Assembly: GCA_018993265.1 (NCBI GenBank)
Contig: JAGKSW010000040.1
Coordinates: forward strand, 1 to 64,000
Direction of reading: 5' to 3'
Origin: Nostoc sp. TH1S01
GTDB taxonomy: Bacteria; Cyanobacteriota; Cyanobacteriia; Cyanobacteriales; Nostocaceae
DNA length: 64,000 nucleotides
Positions 53,552 to 64,000 of this stretch are shown piece after piece. Each line of letters begins with the position of its first letter. The stretch's first letter is position 1. The translations under genes and the position numbers were made by a program. The notes beneath the pieces are model-generated. The model worked only from the letters and a program-made list of their open reading frames with translations. It was not told where the DNA came from and did not search any database.

Positions 53552-55051
53552 ATGAAACTTCTATCGCCAGGGTGCAGCATAGTTGTACAAATATTAGCCA
53601 CACTTACTTTTGCAACTCCTGTATTTGCCGAAATTGTCAATATTAACTTATTGCAACTCAATGACATCTACGAAATTACGCCAGTAGAGGGGGGAACTCG
53701 CGGTGGTTTGGCGCGTGTAGCTACAGTCAGAAAACAACTGCGCCAAGCAAACCCGCGCACCTACACTATTTTGGCTGGAGATGTTTTAAGTCCTTCGGCT
53801 TTAGGAACTGCCAAAATTAACGGTACACCTTTAGCGGGACAGCAGATAGTAGATGTCATGAATACTTTAGGTTTAGACTATGCAACTTTTGGTAATCATG
53901 AATTTGACCTACCAGAAAATTTATTTTATCAACGATTGCAAGAATCTCACTTTCGTTGGTTTTCTGGGAATGTATCGAATAGTCAAGCTCAACCTTTCAA
54001 AAATGTTCCTAGGTCGATAGTATTTAATGTGAAAGGCGATCGCGGTGCTATTGTCAGAGTCGGGTTAATTGGTGTCACTTTCGATAGCAATAAAGCAAAT
54101 TACGTCAGTTACACAGACCCCTTAACGGTAGCTAAACAGCAGGTAGCAGCACTCAAGGGAAAAGTTGATATTATGGTCGCTGTGACTCATTTACCCATAG
54201 AGAGCGATCGCATACTTGCAGAAACAATACCAGAAATTGACCTTATTCTCGGCGGTCACGAACATGAAAATATTCAACAATGGCGGGGTCGAGACTTTAC
54301 ACCAATTTTTAAAGCTGATGCGAATGCACGTACAATTTACATTCATCAACTACGCTACGACACTAAAAAGCATAGCCTGCAAATTAACTCTCGTTTAATG
54401 CCAATTACCGATAAAATCCCCGAAGAACCAAAAACAGCACAGGTAGTTAAACAATGGCTAGACAAAGGTTTTGCAGCATTTCGCGCCAATGGTTTTGAAC
54501 CTAATCAAGAAGTGGCAAAAACCTCATGTCCTTTAGATGGTTTAGAATCAAGTGTTCGCAACAAATCTACAGAACTCACCAAGTTAATTACTGAAGCAAT
54601 GTTGCAAGCAGTCCCAAACGCAGATTTAGCTATATTTAATGGAGGTTCCATTCGAGTTGATGATGTCATTCCGCCAGGATCAATTACGCAATATGATGTC
54701 ATTCGTATCTTGCCTTTTGGTGGTAAAGTTGTCGCCGTAGAAATGAAGGGTGAATTATTAAAAAAAGTCCTCAAAAAAGGTCAAGAAAATCAAGGTACTG
54801 GTGGTTATCTCCAAACAGCGAAAGTTACTAAAGAAGGAAATCCAGAGAATTGGTTTATCAATGAGCAGCCTCTTGACCCAGAGAAATTTTATAAAGTTGC
54901 TATTAGTGATTTCTTAATTAGCGGTAAAGAACAAGGATTAGATTTTTTAAATCTTCAGAATCCAGACATTAAGCTAATTTCTGAAAAACGTGATATTCGT
55001 TTTGTCGTTATTGACCAATTAAAAAGACAAACAACTACTCTAACTCGTTGA
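53552..55051 (+). CDS. 5'-nucleotidase/UshA-type metallophosphatase
   Basis: A 499-residue exported enzyme. A signal peptide (about 1-26, ending VFA) is followed by a metallophosphoesterase domain with LLQLNDIYEI (metal Asp), FGNHEFD, AVTHLP and GGHEHEN, and a C-terminal 5'-nucleotidase domain (about 320-490) with NGGSIR and DVIRILPFGG. It should release phosphate from nucleotides or cyclic nucleotides in the periplasm or outside the cell. Its own promoter is likely in the 277 bp upstream. Confidence 0.9.
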   Translation: MKLLSPGCSIVVQILATLTFATPVFAEIVNINLLQLNDIYEITPVEGGTRGGLARVATVRKQLRQANPRTYTILAGDVLSPSALGTAKINGTPLAGQQIVDVMNTLGLDYATFGNHEFDLPENLFYQRLQESHFRWFSGNVSNSQAQPFKNVPRSIVFNVKGDRGAIVRVGLIGVTFDSNKANYVSYTDPLTVAKQQVAALKGKVDIMVAVTHLPIESDRILAETIPEIDLILGGHEHENIQQWRGRDFTPIFKADANARTIYIHQLRYDTKKHSLQINSRLMPITDKIPEEPKTAQVVKQWLDKGFAAFRANGFEPNQEVAKTSCPLDGLESSVRNKSTELTKLITEAMLQAVPNADLAIFNGGSIRVDDVIPPGSITQYDVIRILPFGGKVVAVEMKGELLKKVLKKGQENQGTGGYLQTAKVTKEGNPENWFINEQPLDPEKFYKVAISDFLISGKEQGLDFLNLQNPDIKLISEKRDIRFVVIDQLKRQTTTLTR

Positions 55052-55231
55052 CTAGTCAGACTAACTCAATGTTAAGCAGCATAATTGACTCTGTTATAGC
55101 CAATCATCTATTTGGTTTGTTGATTGCGGAAAGTTAACAGTCTAACAATTTTTGATTTTCAATTTGGATGCTAAAATACTAAAAGCCGATAATTTTATAG
55201 TAGTTTAATGAAATATATTGCCTGTCTGTAA

Positions 55232-56558
<1,327 letters not shown>

Positions 56559-56608
56559 AAGAATTACTCTGCTTCCTCTGCACCCACTTCCCACCTAGTT
56601 AGTATTAG

Positions 56609-57697
56609 ATGAATTATCAGGACTTTATTTCACCGCAAACTCAGTATTATCATTTACCAATGCCATTTGAGTTAGAAGGAGGCGGGGTTTTAACTGGGGT
56701 TCAGGTTGCTTATCGGACTTGGGGAAAGTTAAACTCAGCAGGTGATAATGGAGTACTGATTTGTCATGCTTTAACTGGTTCGGCTGATGCTGACGAATGG
56801 TGGGAAGGTTTGTTGGGTGCAAACAAAGCCTTGGATAGCGATCGCGATTTTATTATATGCAGCAATATTTTGGGCAGTTGCTACGGTACTACGGGAGCAA
56901 CGAGCATCAATCCCCAAACCGGAATCCCTTACGGTGCGTCATTTCCAGCAATTACAATTCGGGATATAGTGCGCTTACAAGCTGCACTAATTCAACATCT
57001 GGGAATTAAATCTTTACAGTTAGTCATTGGTGGCTCACTGGGTGGGATGCAGGTACTAGAGTGGGCATTATTATATCCAGACATTGTACAAGCGATCGCA
57101 CCTATTGCCACTTCTGGTAGACATTCAGCTTGGTGTATTGGCTTGAGTGAAGCCCAAAGACAGGCTATTTATGCTGATCCTAATTGGAAAGGGGGTAACT
57201 ACACAAAAGAACAACCACCCAGCCAAGGATTAGCAGTAGCAAGGATGATGGCGATGAGTGCTTATCGTTCTTGGCAAAGCTTTACAGAACGTTTTGGACG
57301 ACAATATGATGATGTGGCTGATCAATTTGCGATCGCTAGTTATCTACAACATCATGGACAAAAACTAGTGCAGAGATTTGATGCTAACACTTACATCACT
57401 CTCACCCAAGCAATGGATAGTCATGATGTTGCTCAAGGTCGAGACTATAAATCTGTTTTGCAAAGCATTAAACAACCTGCTTTAGTTGTGGCTATTGATT
57501 CTGACATTCTTTATCCGCCGATAGAACAACAAGAACTCGCAGATTTAATCCCTAATGCTCAACTAAGTTGGCTGCAATCTAGTTATGGTCACGATGCTTT
57601 TTTAATTGATACAGCAGCTTTAAATGAGCTATTGATTAACTTTCGGCAATCTTTAAGTTTAAAAACCTTATCTGATAAGCTAATCGGCACATCATAA
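56609..57697 (+). CDS. metX: Homoserine O-acetyltransferase (MetX)
   Basis: A 362-residue alpha/beta hydrolase-fold enzyme that transfers acetyl from acetyl-CoA to homoserine. The nucleophile is Ser143 in GGSLGGMQVLEW; the Asp lies in AIDSDILYPP and the His in YGHDAFLID. CHALTGSAD and GSCYGTTGA are family motifs. It follows metY on the same strand; together they make homocysteine by direct sulfhydrylation. Succinyl- instead of acetyl-CoA use cannot be excluded by eye. Confidence 0.93.
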   Translation: MNYQDFISPQTQYYHLPMPFELEGGGVLTGVQVAYRTWGKLNSAGDNGVLICHALTGSADADEWWEGLLGANKALDSDRDFIICSNILGSCYGTTGATSINPQTGIPYGASFPAITIRDIVRLQAALIQHLGIKSLQLVIGGSLGGMQVLEWALLYPDIVQAIAPIATSGRHSAWCIGLSEAQRQAIYADPNWKGGNYTKEQPPSQGLAVARMMAMSAYRSWQSFTERFGRQYDDVADQFAIASYLQHHGQKLVQRFDANTYITLTQAMDSHDVAQGRDYKSVLQSIKQPALVVAIDSDILYPPIEQQELADLIPNAQLSWLQSSYGHDAFLIDTAALNELLINFRQSLSLKTLSDKLIGTS

Positions 57698-57852
57698 TTT
57701 TGTCCATACATACAGGTCTTATACCATTTCACTTTAAAAATGATACAGATATGCAAGCAGCGCCTCGACTTGGCTCGGCGAACAGAAGCAGAGGTAGAGG
57801 TGCAGAGGAAGTGATTTGTATTAGGAATTTCGTGAATTGTTAAATCTTAAAT

Positions 57853-60054
57853 TTACAACTTTGCCAAAATTTCTGGTAATAATTGCCCAGGAACTTTTGA
57901 TAAGGCTAAATTCTGCCCTTGAATGCCTAATTCATTGTGAAAGGCGCGGATTGTTTTGACTACATAAGCAAAGGTAGTTTGATAAGCTTCTGGTTGTTTG
58001 CTTAATCCGTTTAAGGCTTGCAAATGGTGATCTAATGCTATTTCTAAGTGGTGCGATCGCGTGGGTTTATCGCCATTAAAAGAAATATCTGTTACTAATT
58101 GATAATGGGCTAATCCCAAGTTATTATGAGCAGCAAACAAATCAAAACTTAATGGAATCCCATTCAGAGAATGTGCCAATGCAATGGCTTCTTCGTAAGC
58201 AATAATTGATAATTTCAGTAACTTCTGCTTGCGTTCTTTTGTAGTTTGCGGTAAGTTTGCCAAATGCCAGTAAGCTGTTGCTAAATTATTTTGGGTAGCG
58301 GCGCAAGCACTCGGAACGGTGGCGGCGGTGCGATATTTCAAAGCTTCGCAGTAAACATCAATAGCTTGCTGAAGATTTTCGGCGGGTTGTTCGTATTGTG
58401 CTAAATTCCAATAGGCAGTGCCGATATTATTTTGAATCATGCCGTATTTGAGTGGTTCTTGTTCGGCATTATAGTGAGCGAGTGCTTGGTTATAAGCTGC
58501 GATCGCTTTTTTCAGATGCACCACTGGTTGGTTGTACTGTCCCAAATGCCAGTAAGCTGTACCTAAATTATTTTGGCAAGCCGCATATTTCAAAGTATCC
58601 ATCTCAACAGTACGATACGCTAATGCTTCTGTATAAGCTAAAACCGCCTGTTGCCAGTTTTCCCCAGGATTAGAAAATTTTGCCAAATCACCAAATGCTG
58701 TTCCTAGATTATTCTGCACCCGCGCATAAGTTTCTGGGTGAGTCTGCGGTGAAATCATCTTCAACGCCAACTGATAAAATTCAATTCCCTGTTCAATATA
58801 ATTTTGTCCCGCCTCAACGTTGGGTGGGGTGCGGTACAACATCCAGTACAATGTGCCTAAATCATTGAGAATATCTGGTAATTGTGGTGATTGTTCATCA
58901 TAAGCGATCGCTTCTTGGTAAGCCAGAATTGCTACCATCAAGTTTTCTAGGGTTGAATGTCCTTGTTCAATCCGTAAGCGATATAAATTACCCAACTGAT
59001 GATAAGCTGCTGCTAACTCCTCTTTTGCCGCTTGCTTGATGTGTAATTCTTCAATGGCTAACAGAATTTGTTGTGGCTGCCAATTATCCTCTTCTTCTTG
59101 AGCCACTTTAGCATTAATAGTTGCTAAAACTAACTCTGTTAACTCCTGGCTAATATGTGATAACGAAGTCAGTGATTGACTAGGACTAGTAGTCTCACTC
59201 GGTTTAACAGGAGATTCTGATAATTGAGATTCTTGCTTGGTAAATCCTGGGGGTGGCGGGGGAATTTCGAGAATACTACTCACCCGCTTTGCTGGTGTTG
59301 CTACAGGAACCGTACCATTTTCTGTAGGGGGTGGGGGTGGTGCTTCAATGGTTGATTCGTTAACACTAGTTCCCTCTAAATTTCCAAAATCTAAATTTCT
59401 GGAATTAGAAACACGTTCGGGATAATTAACATTACGTTTTGCTGGTGTGGGTTCTCCCGCAAAGGTAAATATCCCTGTACGCCAACGCCAAAACTGGGGT
59501 GCTGACTGCTGAATGGCTGACAACCAAGGACGCGAAATCCACAACAGTACACTCGATTCTAAGAACCCGCTAGATTCTTGGCTAGAAAAAGCTTCATCGC
59601 AAAGGCGCAGATAGTGTAAAAATAACCGTTGAACTGCTACAGGTTGCTTAGTTAGCTGTTCTACACCGACAATTTGAAAGGTCGGTACTGGTAAAGGTCG
59701 GCCAGGGTGATCTGGGGATGCACCAACAATGGGCGGCGGATAATTAGCCAGCCATTGATTAATCTGCGCTACAGGATTAGGCTCGTTTAAATTTAACCGC
59801 AAAGTTACTAATCGCGGGTAAGCTGGAGTACTGTTAGTTTCCTGTCCATCTTGGGGTTGATATAAAACTTGCCCAACTGGATAAGCCAAAGTCGAGTGCA
59901 ATCGCGCTGCTACTTGATTTCGCAGTTGTAAATCATCACATACTGCTAAAAACAGTTGTCTTCTTAAGCCCAAACTTAGGGCAAGTTTCAAACGGTGATA
60001 TACTTGCCGATTCCAAGCAAAATTATCGTGGTGTGCTGAATCATTCACGCTCAT
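57853..60054 (-). CDS. Large TPR protein
   Basis: A 733-residue protein. The first 190 residues form a globular domain resembling a degenerate P-loop/AAA region without Walker A (LKLALSLGLRRQLFLAVCDD). A Pro/Ser-rich linker with two poly-Pro runs (about 240-285) follows, then TPR repeats from about 320 to 690 (QNNLGTAYWHLGQYxQP-type units). No signal peptide, so it is cytoplasmic. Similar proteins are common in filamentous cyanobacteria; function unknown, likely a scaffold. Confidence 0.8.
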   Translation of the reverse strand: MSVNDSAHHDNFAWNRQVYHRLKLALSLGLRRQLFLAVCDDLQLRNQVAARLHSTLAYPVGQVLYQPQDGQETNSTPAYPRLVTLRLNLNEPNPVAQINQWLANYPPPIVGASPDHPGRPLPVPTFQIVGVEQLTKQPVAVQRLFLHYLRLCDEAFSSQESSGFLESSVLLWISRPWLSAIQQSAPQFWRWRTGIFTFAGEPTPAKRNVNYPERVSNSRNLDFGNLEGTSVNESTIEAPPPPPTENGTVPVATPAKRVSSILEIPPPPPGFTKQESQLSESPVKPSETTSPSQSLTSLSHISQELTELVLATINAKVAQEEEDNWQPQQILLAIEELHIKQAAKEELAAAYHQLGNLYRLRIEQGHSTLENLMVAILAYQEAIAYDEQSPQLPDILNDLGTLYWMLYRTPPNVEAGQNYIEQGIEFYQLALKMISPQTHPETYARVQNNLGTAFGDLAKFSNPGENWQQAVLAYTEALAYRTVEMDTLKYAACQNNLGTAYWHLGQYNQPVVHLKKAIAAYNQALAHYNAEQEPLKYGMIQNNIGTAYWNLAQYEQPAENLQQAIDVYCEALKYRTAATVPSACAATQNNLATAYWHLANLPQTTKERKQKLLKLSIIAYEEAIALAHSLNGIPLSFDLFAAHNNLGLAHYQLVTDISFNGDKPTRSHHLEIALDHHLQALNGLSKQPEAYQTTFAYVVKTIRAFHNELGIQGQNLALSKVPGQLLPEILAKL

Positions 60055-60467
60055 GGTGGCTCAACAGCCAAAAACAGTGTACATCACCTGATCAAAGGTG
60101 CAAGTAGGTCTATCTAGTTCGGGGTCATCTTCCCATAGCCCTGGATTACCACGCAAGTGGCTTGCCTACTTACTATTCTTCTTAACTGAACGTTATTTAA
60201 CTATGACGGCAATTGTCAAGCAGAAACTTAAAATTTCATGGCTCTACGTATTAATATTCTTACTTTAGACTCTTGACATCACAAATAAAAAACAGGTTCC
60301 CTCGACAGTGAAAACCTGCAATACCACAAGATACAGCAGAATTCAGGAGTCAGAACTCAGAATCTAGAATCACAATAGGCGTTCTATCTAGCTTTGAGAA
60401 CTAAACTATGCACTGCACTCACTTACAACCTGCTGTAATTCAAATTTATTAATAAAAACAGTTTTAT
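60055..60467. other. Intergenic region
   Basis: 413 bp upstream of the TPR gene and downstream of psb34. I see no open frame, tRNA or repeat array. Confidence 0.4.
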
Positions 60468-60647
60468 TTAACTGAGATTAGAAACGGAAAAGGCAACAAA
60501 AATTAAGCCGCCGACTAAAACTGTCGCGGCGACACCAAGGATAATGTAGTTACGCTTTTGCTCTGCTGTAGGAGGTTCTGCTCGATAAACCTTTGGCTCT
60601 TGGGCAAAATTATTCAAACGACCGCCTTCTTCATTCGTGTAGGGCAT
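60468..60647 (-). CDS. psb34: Psb34 (ssl1498-family) photosystem II assembly protein
   Basis: A 59-residue protein: MPYTNEEGGRLNNFAQEPKV, then YRAEPPTAEQ and one membrane helix (about 34-53, IILGVAATVLVGGLIFVAF). The N-terminal text matches Psb34, which binds CP47 during photosystem II assembly and exchanges with high-light-inducible proteins. Ribosome site AAGGAA lies 8 bases before the ATG. It is a thylakoid protein and a strong marker that the organism is a cyanobacterium. It stands alone on the - strand between a CHAT-domain and a TPR gene. Confidence 0.9.
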   Translation of the reverse strand: MPYTNEEGGRLNNFAQEPKVYRAEPPTAEQKRNYIILGVAATVLVGGLIFVAFSVSNLS

Positions 60648-60857
60648 GAAGTAATTCCTTAATTTTCAACATTATTATTTAATGTTACAAAGATTTATCT
60701 GTCATGCTCTCACTATCAGAGACAAATTGTTACATTTTCTTGCGCTTTATTATCATTTATTAGATAACTTGTCAAGAAAGTGTATGAAGCTGATAAAATA
60801 TCTTTTCTAGTCCCTAGCCTCTAACCTCTAGCCTCTATTTTCGACTCCGAAAGCAGC

Positions 60858-63332
60858 TTATAATTCTTCAGTTTTCTGTTGCAGTAGCGATCGCCAATCG
60901 GTAATTGCAGCTTCTGTCCACAGCCAATTATTACTTAATTTATTTACCTGAAAGTTTACTGGGTCTTGCTTGATTACCAATTGGCGCAACTTAATTGCTT
61001 CTTTCATATATTGCTCTTGCTTCGTCGCTGGTTGAGTGCGTGCAGATTTATATAATCCCAATGCTAAACCAGCGTAGGAAGTCAAAGCATCTTGAGGAAC
61101 TGGAGGGTTCTGCACAGAAATGGACGCATTAGATAACGATTTTTGCTGATTTAAAGCTAAATTGAGTGCCTTAAACCAAGAATCATTTGCTCGATTCAGA
61201 TTACCTTCTGCATAGTAGGCAAACCCTAAAGCATTGGTATATAAAACCGAGTTTGGTTCCGCTTTCACAGAGGTTTCCCAAAAACGGCGGGCATCATCAA
61301 TGGTATATTTTCTATCGCCAGTCTGAATTAACTGCCAAGCGAGTCGGCCTTTAAAAAAGTTGAGTGCAGGATCATTAATTTGCTTTGTCGGCACAAAATT
61401 TAAGGCAGTTTGGGCAGATTGAAGTGCGCCACGATTTAATAATTCCTCTACAGCAGCCAGCCCAGACGACAATTCTCCTTGGCTTAATTTTTCTGTAGCG
61501 CTAGTAGCAATGACTCCTGTGGGACTGGTGTCCAAGTTGATTTTGGGATTAGTTTTGCTAGATAAAGACTGCTGAACAGGTAAAGTTGAGGCGCGTCGAG
61601 TTTGCCACCACCAACCGAAACCGATCATACTAGCGATCGCACCTGCCCCGATAATTCCCCAAATCAGCCGCCAATTAGAAGTGCGACGCTTCGGCGGCGA
61701 TGTTGGTAACGATGCTAAATGAGGATTACTCCACTCTTGTTCTTGACTCGGTGTAGTTTGGTTGGAAGTTGCGTCTGTACTTCCCCATAATGCTTGCCTA
61801 TCAATGGGTGTGACATCACTACTCACTGGTCTAGTCGGAAAAATATTTTCTCTAGTGTTTGACACTACATCACCTGTCAGCGGTGATTGACCATTGTTGC
61901 TGGGGCTGTGCTGATCTAGCTGGCGAAATAAATCGGAAACGATCGCAGAATCTTCCGCATAACTAGGATCATCATATTCAATTTCATCTACTAAATCGCC
62001 CCAAGTTTCTTCACCCAACCAGTCCAAATCCGCAGCGCCATTACCTAAACCCGGCATCATATCGTCAATGGGTAAAGATATCTGTGCTTCATCCGTCATC
62101 ACAGGGTAGGCTGTGGTAGAAGTTGCCTTAATACTACGGCTACTTTCCGTTAGCGACTCTGTACTGGTAAATGTCGAAAGTTCTGTCCCCAAAAACCCAT
62201 CAAATTCTGGTTGGAGATACAAAATTGGTAATGCCCAATAAGTTTGGTGCGAACCATAAGCCGAAATTAATCCTTGACGCACTCGACTCACACATAAATC
62301 CACCGGGTACCCCTGACTGAGGTTGCGGTACAAAAGTTGGGTCAGCGTCAATGCTACTTCATCAGGGATGCGTTCTGACATTGCCAAAACGCATTTAATC
62401 CCGCGTCTGACTAAACTTTCGGTGAGGTTACGTTCGCCAGTTTCTTCTGTCGCGTCAGTTGTGGCTGTGTATGCTCCCCAACAGGAGTTAAACACAGCCA
62501 TTTGAATATTATTATTGACCAGCAAACCTGCGAGGTCATCGCCGCTGAGAGTTTCTGTTAAGCCAGTTCTGCTACTAACCAGATAAATTTCGCCACCGTT
62601 GGGGCCTAAGTTACTATGACCGGAATAATGGAGAACTTGGTATCTGCCTTGTTCTAGGGCTTGAGTTAATTCTTCCCTTCCTGGCTGATCTAAAATAGTT
62701 AGCTCAATTTCTGGTAGAGGAATGCTACTGTCAACAGTGCGAGAGGCATGACGGTGTAATTCGGCTTGCAGTCTCAGTGCTTCTTGTTTCAAAAAATCCA
62801 GACGCATTTGGTCTGTTGGAGATGCCAGCACCATTAAAACGCGTACTATACCATCTTCTGGCAGTTGCGGTAAATTCCTGGAGGGCAAGCGAGCAGTGGT
62901 GAGAATGCCGCTTTGGTAGCGCGAGAACGCCACATAAGGCCCTGTAGCTAAAGGCCGATCGCCTGCGTGCATGACTTCCCAAGGTAAACGTGCTAACCTA
63001 TTGTCCTTAAGACCTAACCGTAGGCGCAGTACTTGTTGATGGTTTTGGGCAATGCCTTGAGCGGTAATCCAGCTATCTCTGAGAGTGCCTTGAAACAGGG
63101 CATTATAAAATTGCTGACCCAATGCCACCAAGTTTACAGAGTTTCTGGCGATCGCATCCCCCTGTAACACCGACTTTAATGGGTCATTCATTAGATGTCC
63201 TGCGGCTGCTAACCAATCAGCTACAGGCCAAGTTACCAGTTCTTCTGCCAATGGCACCCCAGGCGCGACTTGTTCCGTTCGCACCAAGTAGTCATTCTGC
63301 CCTACTGGAGTTACGGAAATGTGAAATTCCAT
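60858..63332 (-). CDS. CHAT-domain (caspase-like) protein with TM and TPR-like C-terminus
   Basis: 824 residues. An N-terminal CHAT peptidase domain (about 100-380) has the catalytic dyad His239 (HYSGHSN) and Cys284 (FNSCWGA). An acidic low-complexity linker follows (about 390-550). One membrane helix (about 555-577, GIIGAGAIASMIGFGWWW) and a helical TPR-like region (about 620-815) finish it. CHAT proteases are caspase relatives that in bacteria are often activated by partner proteins and can act in defence or regulated proteolysis. Here the protease would face the cytoplasm or periplasm on one side of a membrane anchor; orientation is not clear. Confidence 0.88.
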   Translation of the reverse strand: MEFHISVTPVGQNDYLVRTEQVAPGVPLAEELVTWPVADWLAAAGHLMNDPLKSVLQGDAIARNSVNLVALGQQFYNALFQGTLRDSWITAQGIAQNHQQVLRLRLGLKDNRLARLPWEVMHAGDRPLATGPYVAFSRYQSGILTTARLPSRNLPQLPEDGIVRVLMVLASPTDQMRLDFLKQEALRLQAELHRHASRTVDSSIPLPEIELTILDQPGREELTQALEQGRYQVLHYSGHSNLGPNGGEIYLVSSRTGLTETLSGDDLAGLLVNNNIQMAVFNSCWGAYTATTDATEETGERNLTESLVRRGIKCVLAMSERIPDEVALTLTQLLYRNLSQGYPVDLCVSRVRQGLISAYGSHQTYWALPILYLQPEFDGFLGTELSTFTSTESLTESSRSIKATSTTAYPVMTDEAQISLPIDDMMPGLGNGAADLDWLGEETWGDLVDEIEYDDPSYAEDSAIVSDLFRQLDQHSPSNNGQSPLTGDVVSNTRENIFPTRPVSSDVTPIDRQALWGSTDATSNQTTPSQEQEWSNPHLASLPTSPPKRRTSNWRLIWGIIGAGAIASMIGFGWWWQTRRASTLPVQQSLSSKTNPKINLDTSPTGVIATSATEKLSQGELSSGLAAVEELLNRGALQSAQTALNFVPTKQINDPALNFFKGRLAWQLIQTGDRKYTIDDARRFWETSVKAEPNSVLYTNALGFAYYAEGNLNRANDSWFKALNLALNQQKSLSNASISVQNPPVPQDALTSYAGLALGLYKSARTQPATKQEQYMKEAIKLRQLVIKQDPVNFQVNKLSNNWLWTEAAITDWRSLLQQKTEEL

Positions 63333-63803
63333 ACAAGTAACGCAATCTCAATGTTTTTAGCTGTCAAACCCTCATTCATGCTCAATAGATGCCCAAACCT
63401 GGATTTTTGTTTTTCAACATCAGATTTCAGTATAGGCCTACACTAAATTCTCATGCTCAAACAATGCTCATTCCTAATTATGACAACTGGAGAACATTTT
63501 TAGTTTCGAGATAAAGCTGTTTATTTTCTGTGATGGCGCTCACACCTAGCAGAATTCAGGAGCTAGAAGTCACGAGTCAGAATAAATTCCGAGTTTATTA
63601 TTCTTATCTAAGTCTTTGTTTAGCACCCTTCTCATCTGTTGAACATCTAAAATTTATTCCTTGAGATAGCAGGGCTTATAGCTGTTAAGTAAGTCGGTGG
63701 GAAAAAAACAAATTATATTAAGAAAGGTTAATTAAGCTAAAACCATCTTTCCTTCTGCCTTCTGCCTTTTCCTAACTACAATTATTTACACTGTTCTACT
63801 TAT
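63333..63803. other. Intergenic region
   Basis: 471 bp upstream of the CHAT gene and downstream of the acetyltransferase gene. Nothing recognisable is seen apart from ordinary AT-rich sequence. Confidence 0.4.
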
Positions 63804-64000
63804 CTACAATTTCAATGCTTGATCATGCCAATCTTCACGGTTCAAGCGATAAACAAAGCAGTCATCGTTACCAAATCGCCGATACTCAACGAATTGAAAC
63901 CCTAGACGTTCATAGAAGCGGTGAACGCGGGTATTGCTAGTCAGTGGATCAACAAGTACAGCCGTCACCAGCGGATCAGCAAAACATCGAGCCAATGCCA
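63804..64000 (-). CDS. GNAT acetyltransferase, C-terminal part (cut by window edge)
   Basis: The last 65 codons of a - strand gene whose start lies beyond the window. The text VLVDPLTSNTRVHRFYERLG, then FQFVEYRRFGNDDCFVYRL is the acetyl-CoA-binding end of the GNAT fold, resembling AAC(6')-like or siderophore-type (Acetyltransf_8) enzymes. The frame is open to the window edge. Substrate cannot be judged. Confidence 0.78.
   Translation of the reverse strand, partial: ALARCFADPLVTAVLVDPLTSNTRVHRFYERLGFQFVEYRRFGNDDCFVYRLNREDWHDQALKL

Overview
The window comes from a cyanobacterium, most likely a filamentous Nostocales (Nostoc-like) strain. Signs of this are the abundant HIP1 octamer GCGATCGC, heptanucleotide STRR-type repeats between genes, a psb34 gene (photosystem II assembly), the xisH/xisI pair typical of heterocyst formers, and a low-GC sequence.

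Region 1 (about 0.1-18.5 kb, all + strand) is a biosynthetic gene cluster that resembles, but does not copy, the cylindrocyclophane/bartoloside pathways. Its order is fatty acyl-AMP ligase, stand-alone acyl carrier protein, CylC-type dimetal halogenase, one-module PKS (KS-AT-ACP-TE, no reductive domains), type III PKS, ICMT-like O-methyltransferase, CylK-like calcium-domain/seven-bladed propeller protein, UGT-type glycosyltransferase, a cupin_8/FIH-like protein with an H-x-A instead of H-x-D iron site, a PaO-type Rieske oxygenase and a SAM methyltransferase. I infer a product built on an alkylresorcinol or alkylpyrone with a chlorinated side chain, which is then alkylated (cyclised or dimerised), methylated, glycosylated and oxidised.

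Region 2 (18.5-27 kb) holds transposon debris (a 331-bp deletion derivative of an IS982-family element and an ISAs1-family relic), an orphan two-partner-secretion outer-membrane protein, a GAF histidine kinase and one subunit of a heterodimeric ABC exporter. After these come a truncated gene, a frameshifted IS5-family element and a dead VapBC locus.

Region 3 (27-33.8 kb, - strand) is an island without HIP1 sites. It carries a trypsin-like protease, a full-length lipoxygenase, a protein with a double-glycine leader, two unknown proteins and a 5'-truncated ECF sigma gene. It sits between the two complementary subunits of the ABC exporter (23.6 and 34.1 kb), which suggests that insertions split an old gene pair.

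Region 4 (34-64 kb) is more ordinary chromosome: an ArsC/Spx-like protein, RDD and SpoIIM membrane proteins, two SDRs, two GST-like proteins, a dienelactone hydrolase, TPR proteins, XisH/XisI, a MoxR-DUF58-DUF4350-DUF4129 module, a 5'-nucleotidase, metY-metX, Psb34 and a CHAT-domain protein. Between the ArsC-like and RDD genes is a roughly 137-nt sequence with six perfect helices including a pseudoknot. It looks like a stand-alone guide-RNA scaffold (omega-RNA/HEARO type) with no nuclease gene beside it.

All assignments come from reading motifs and gene order. No database search was run.
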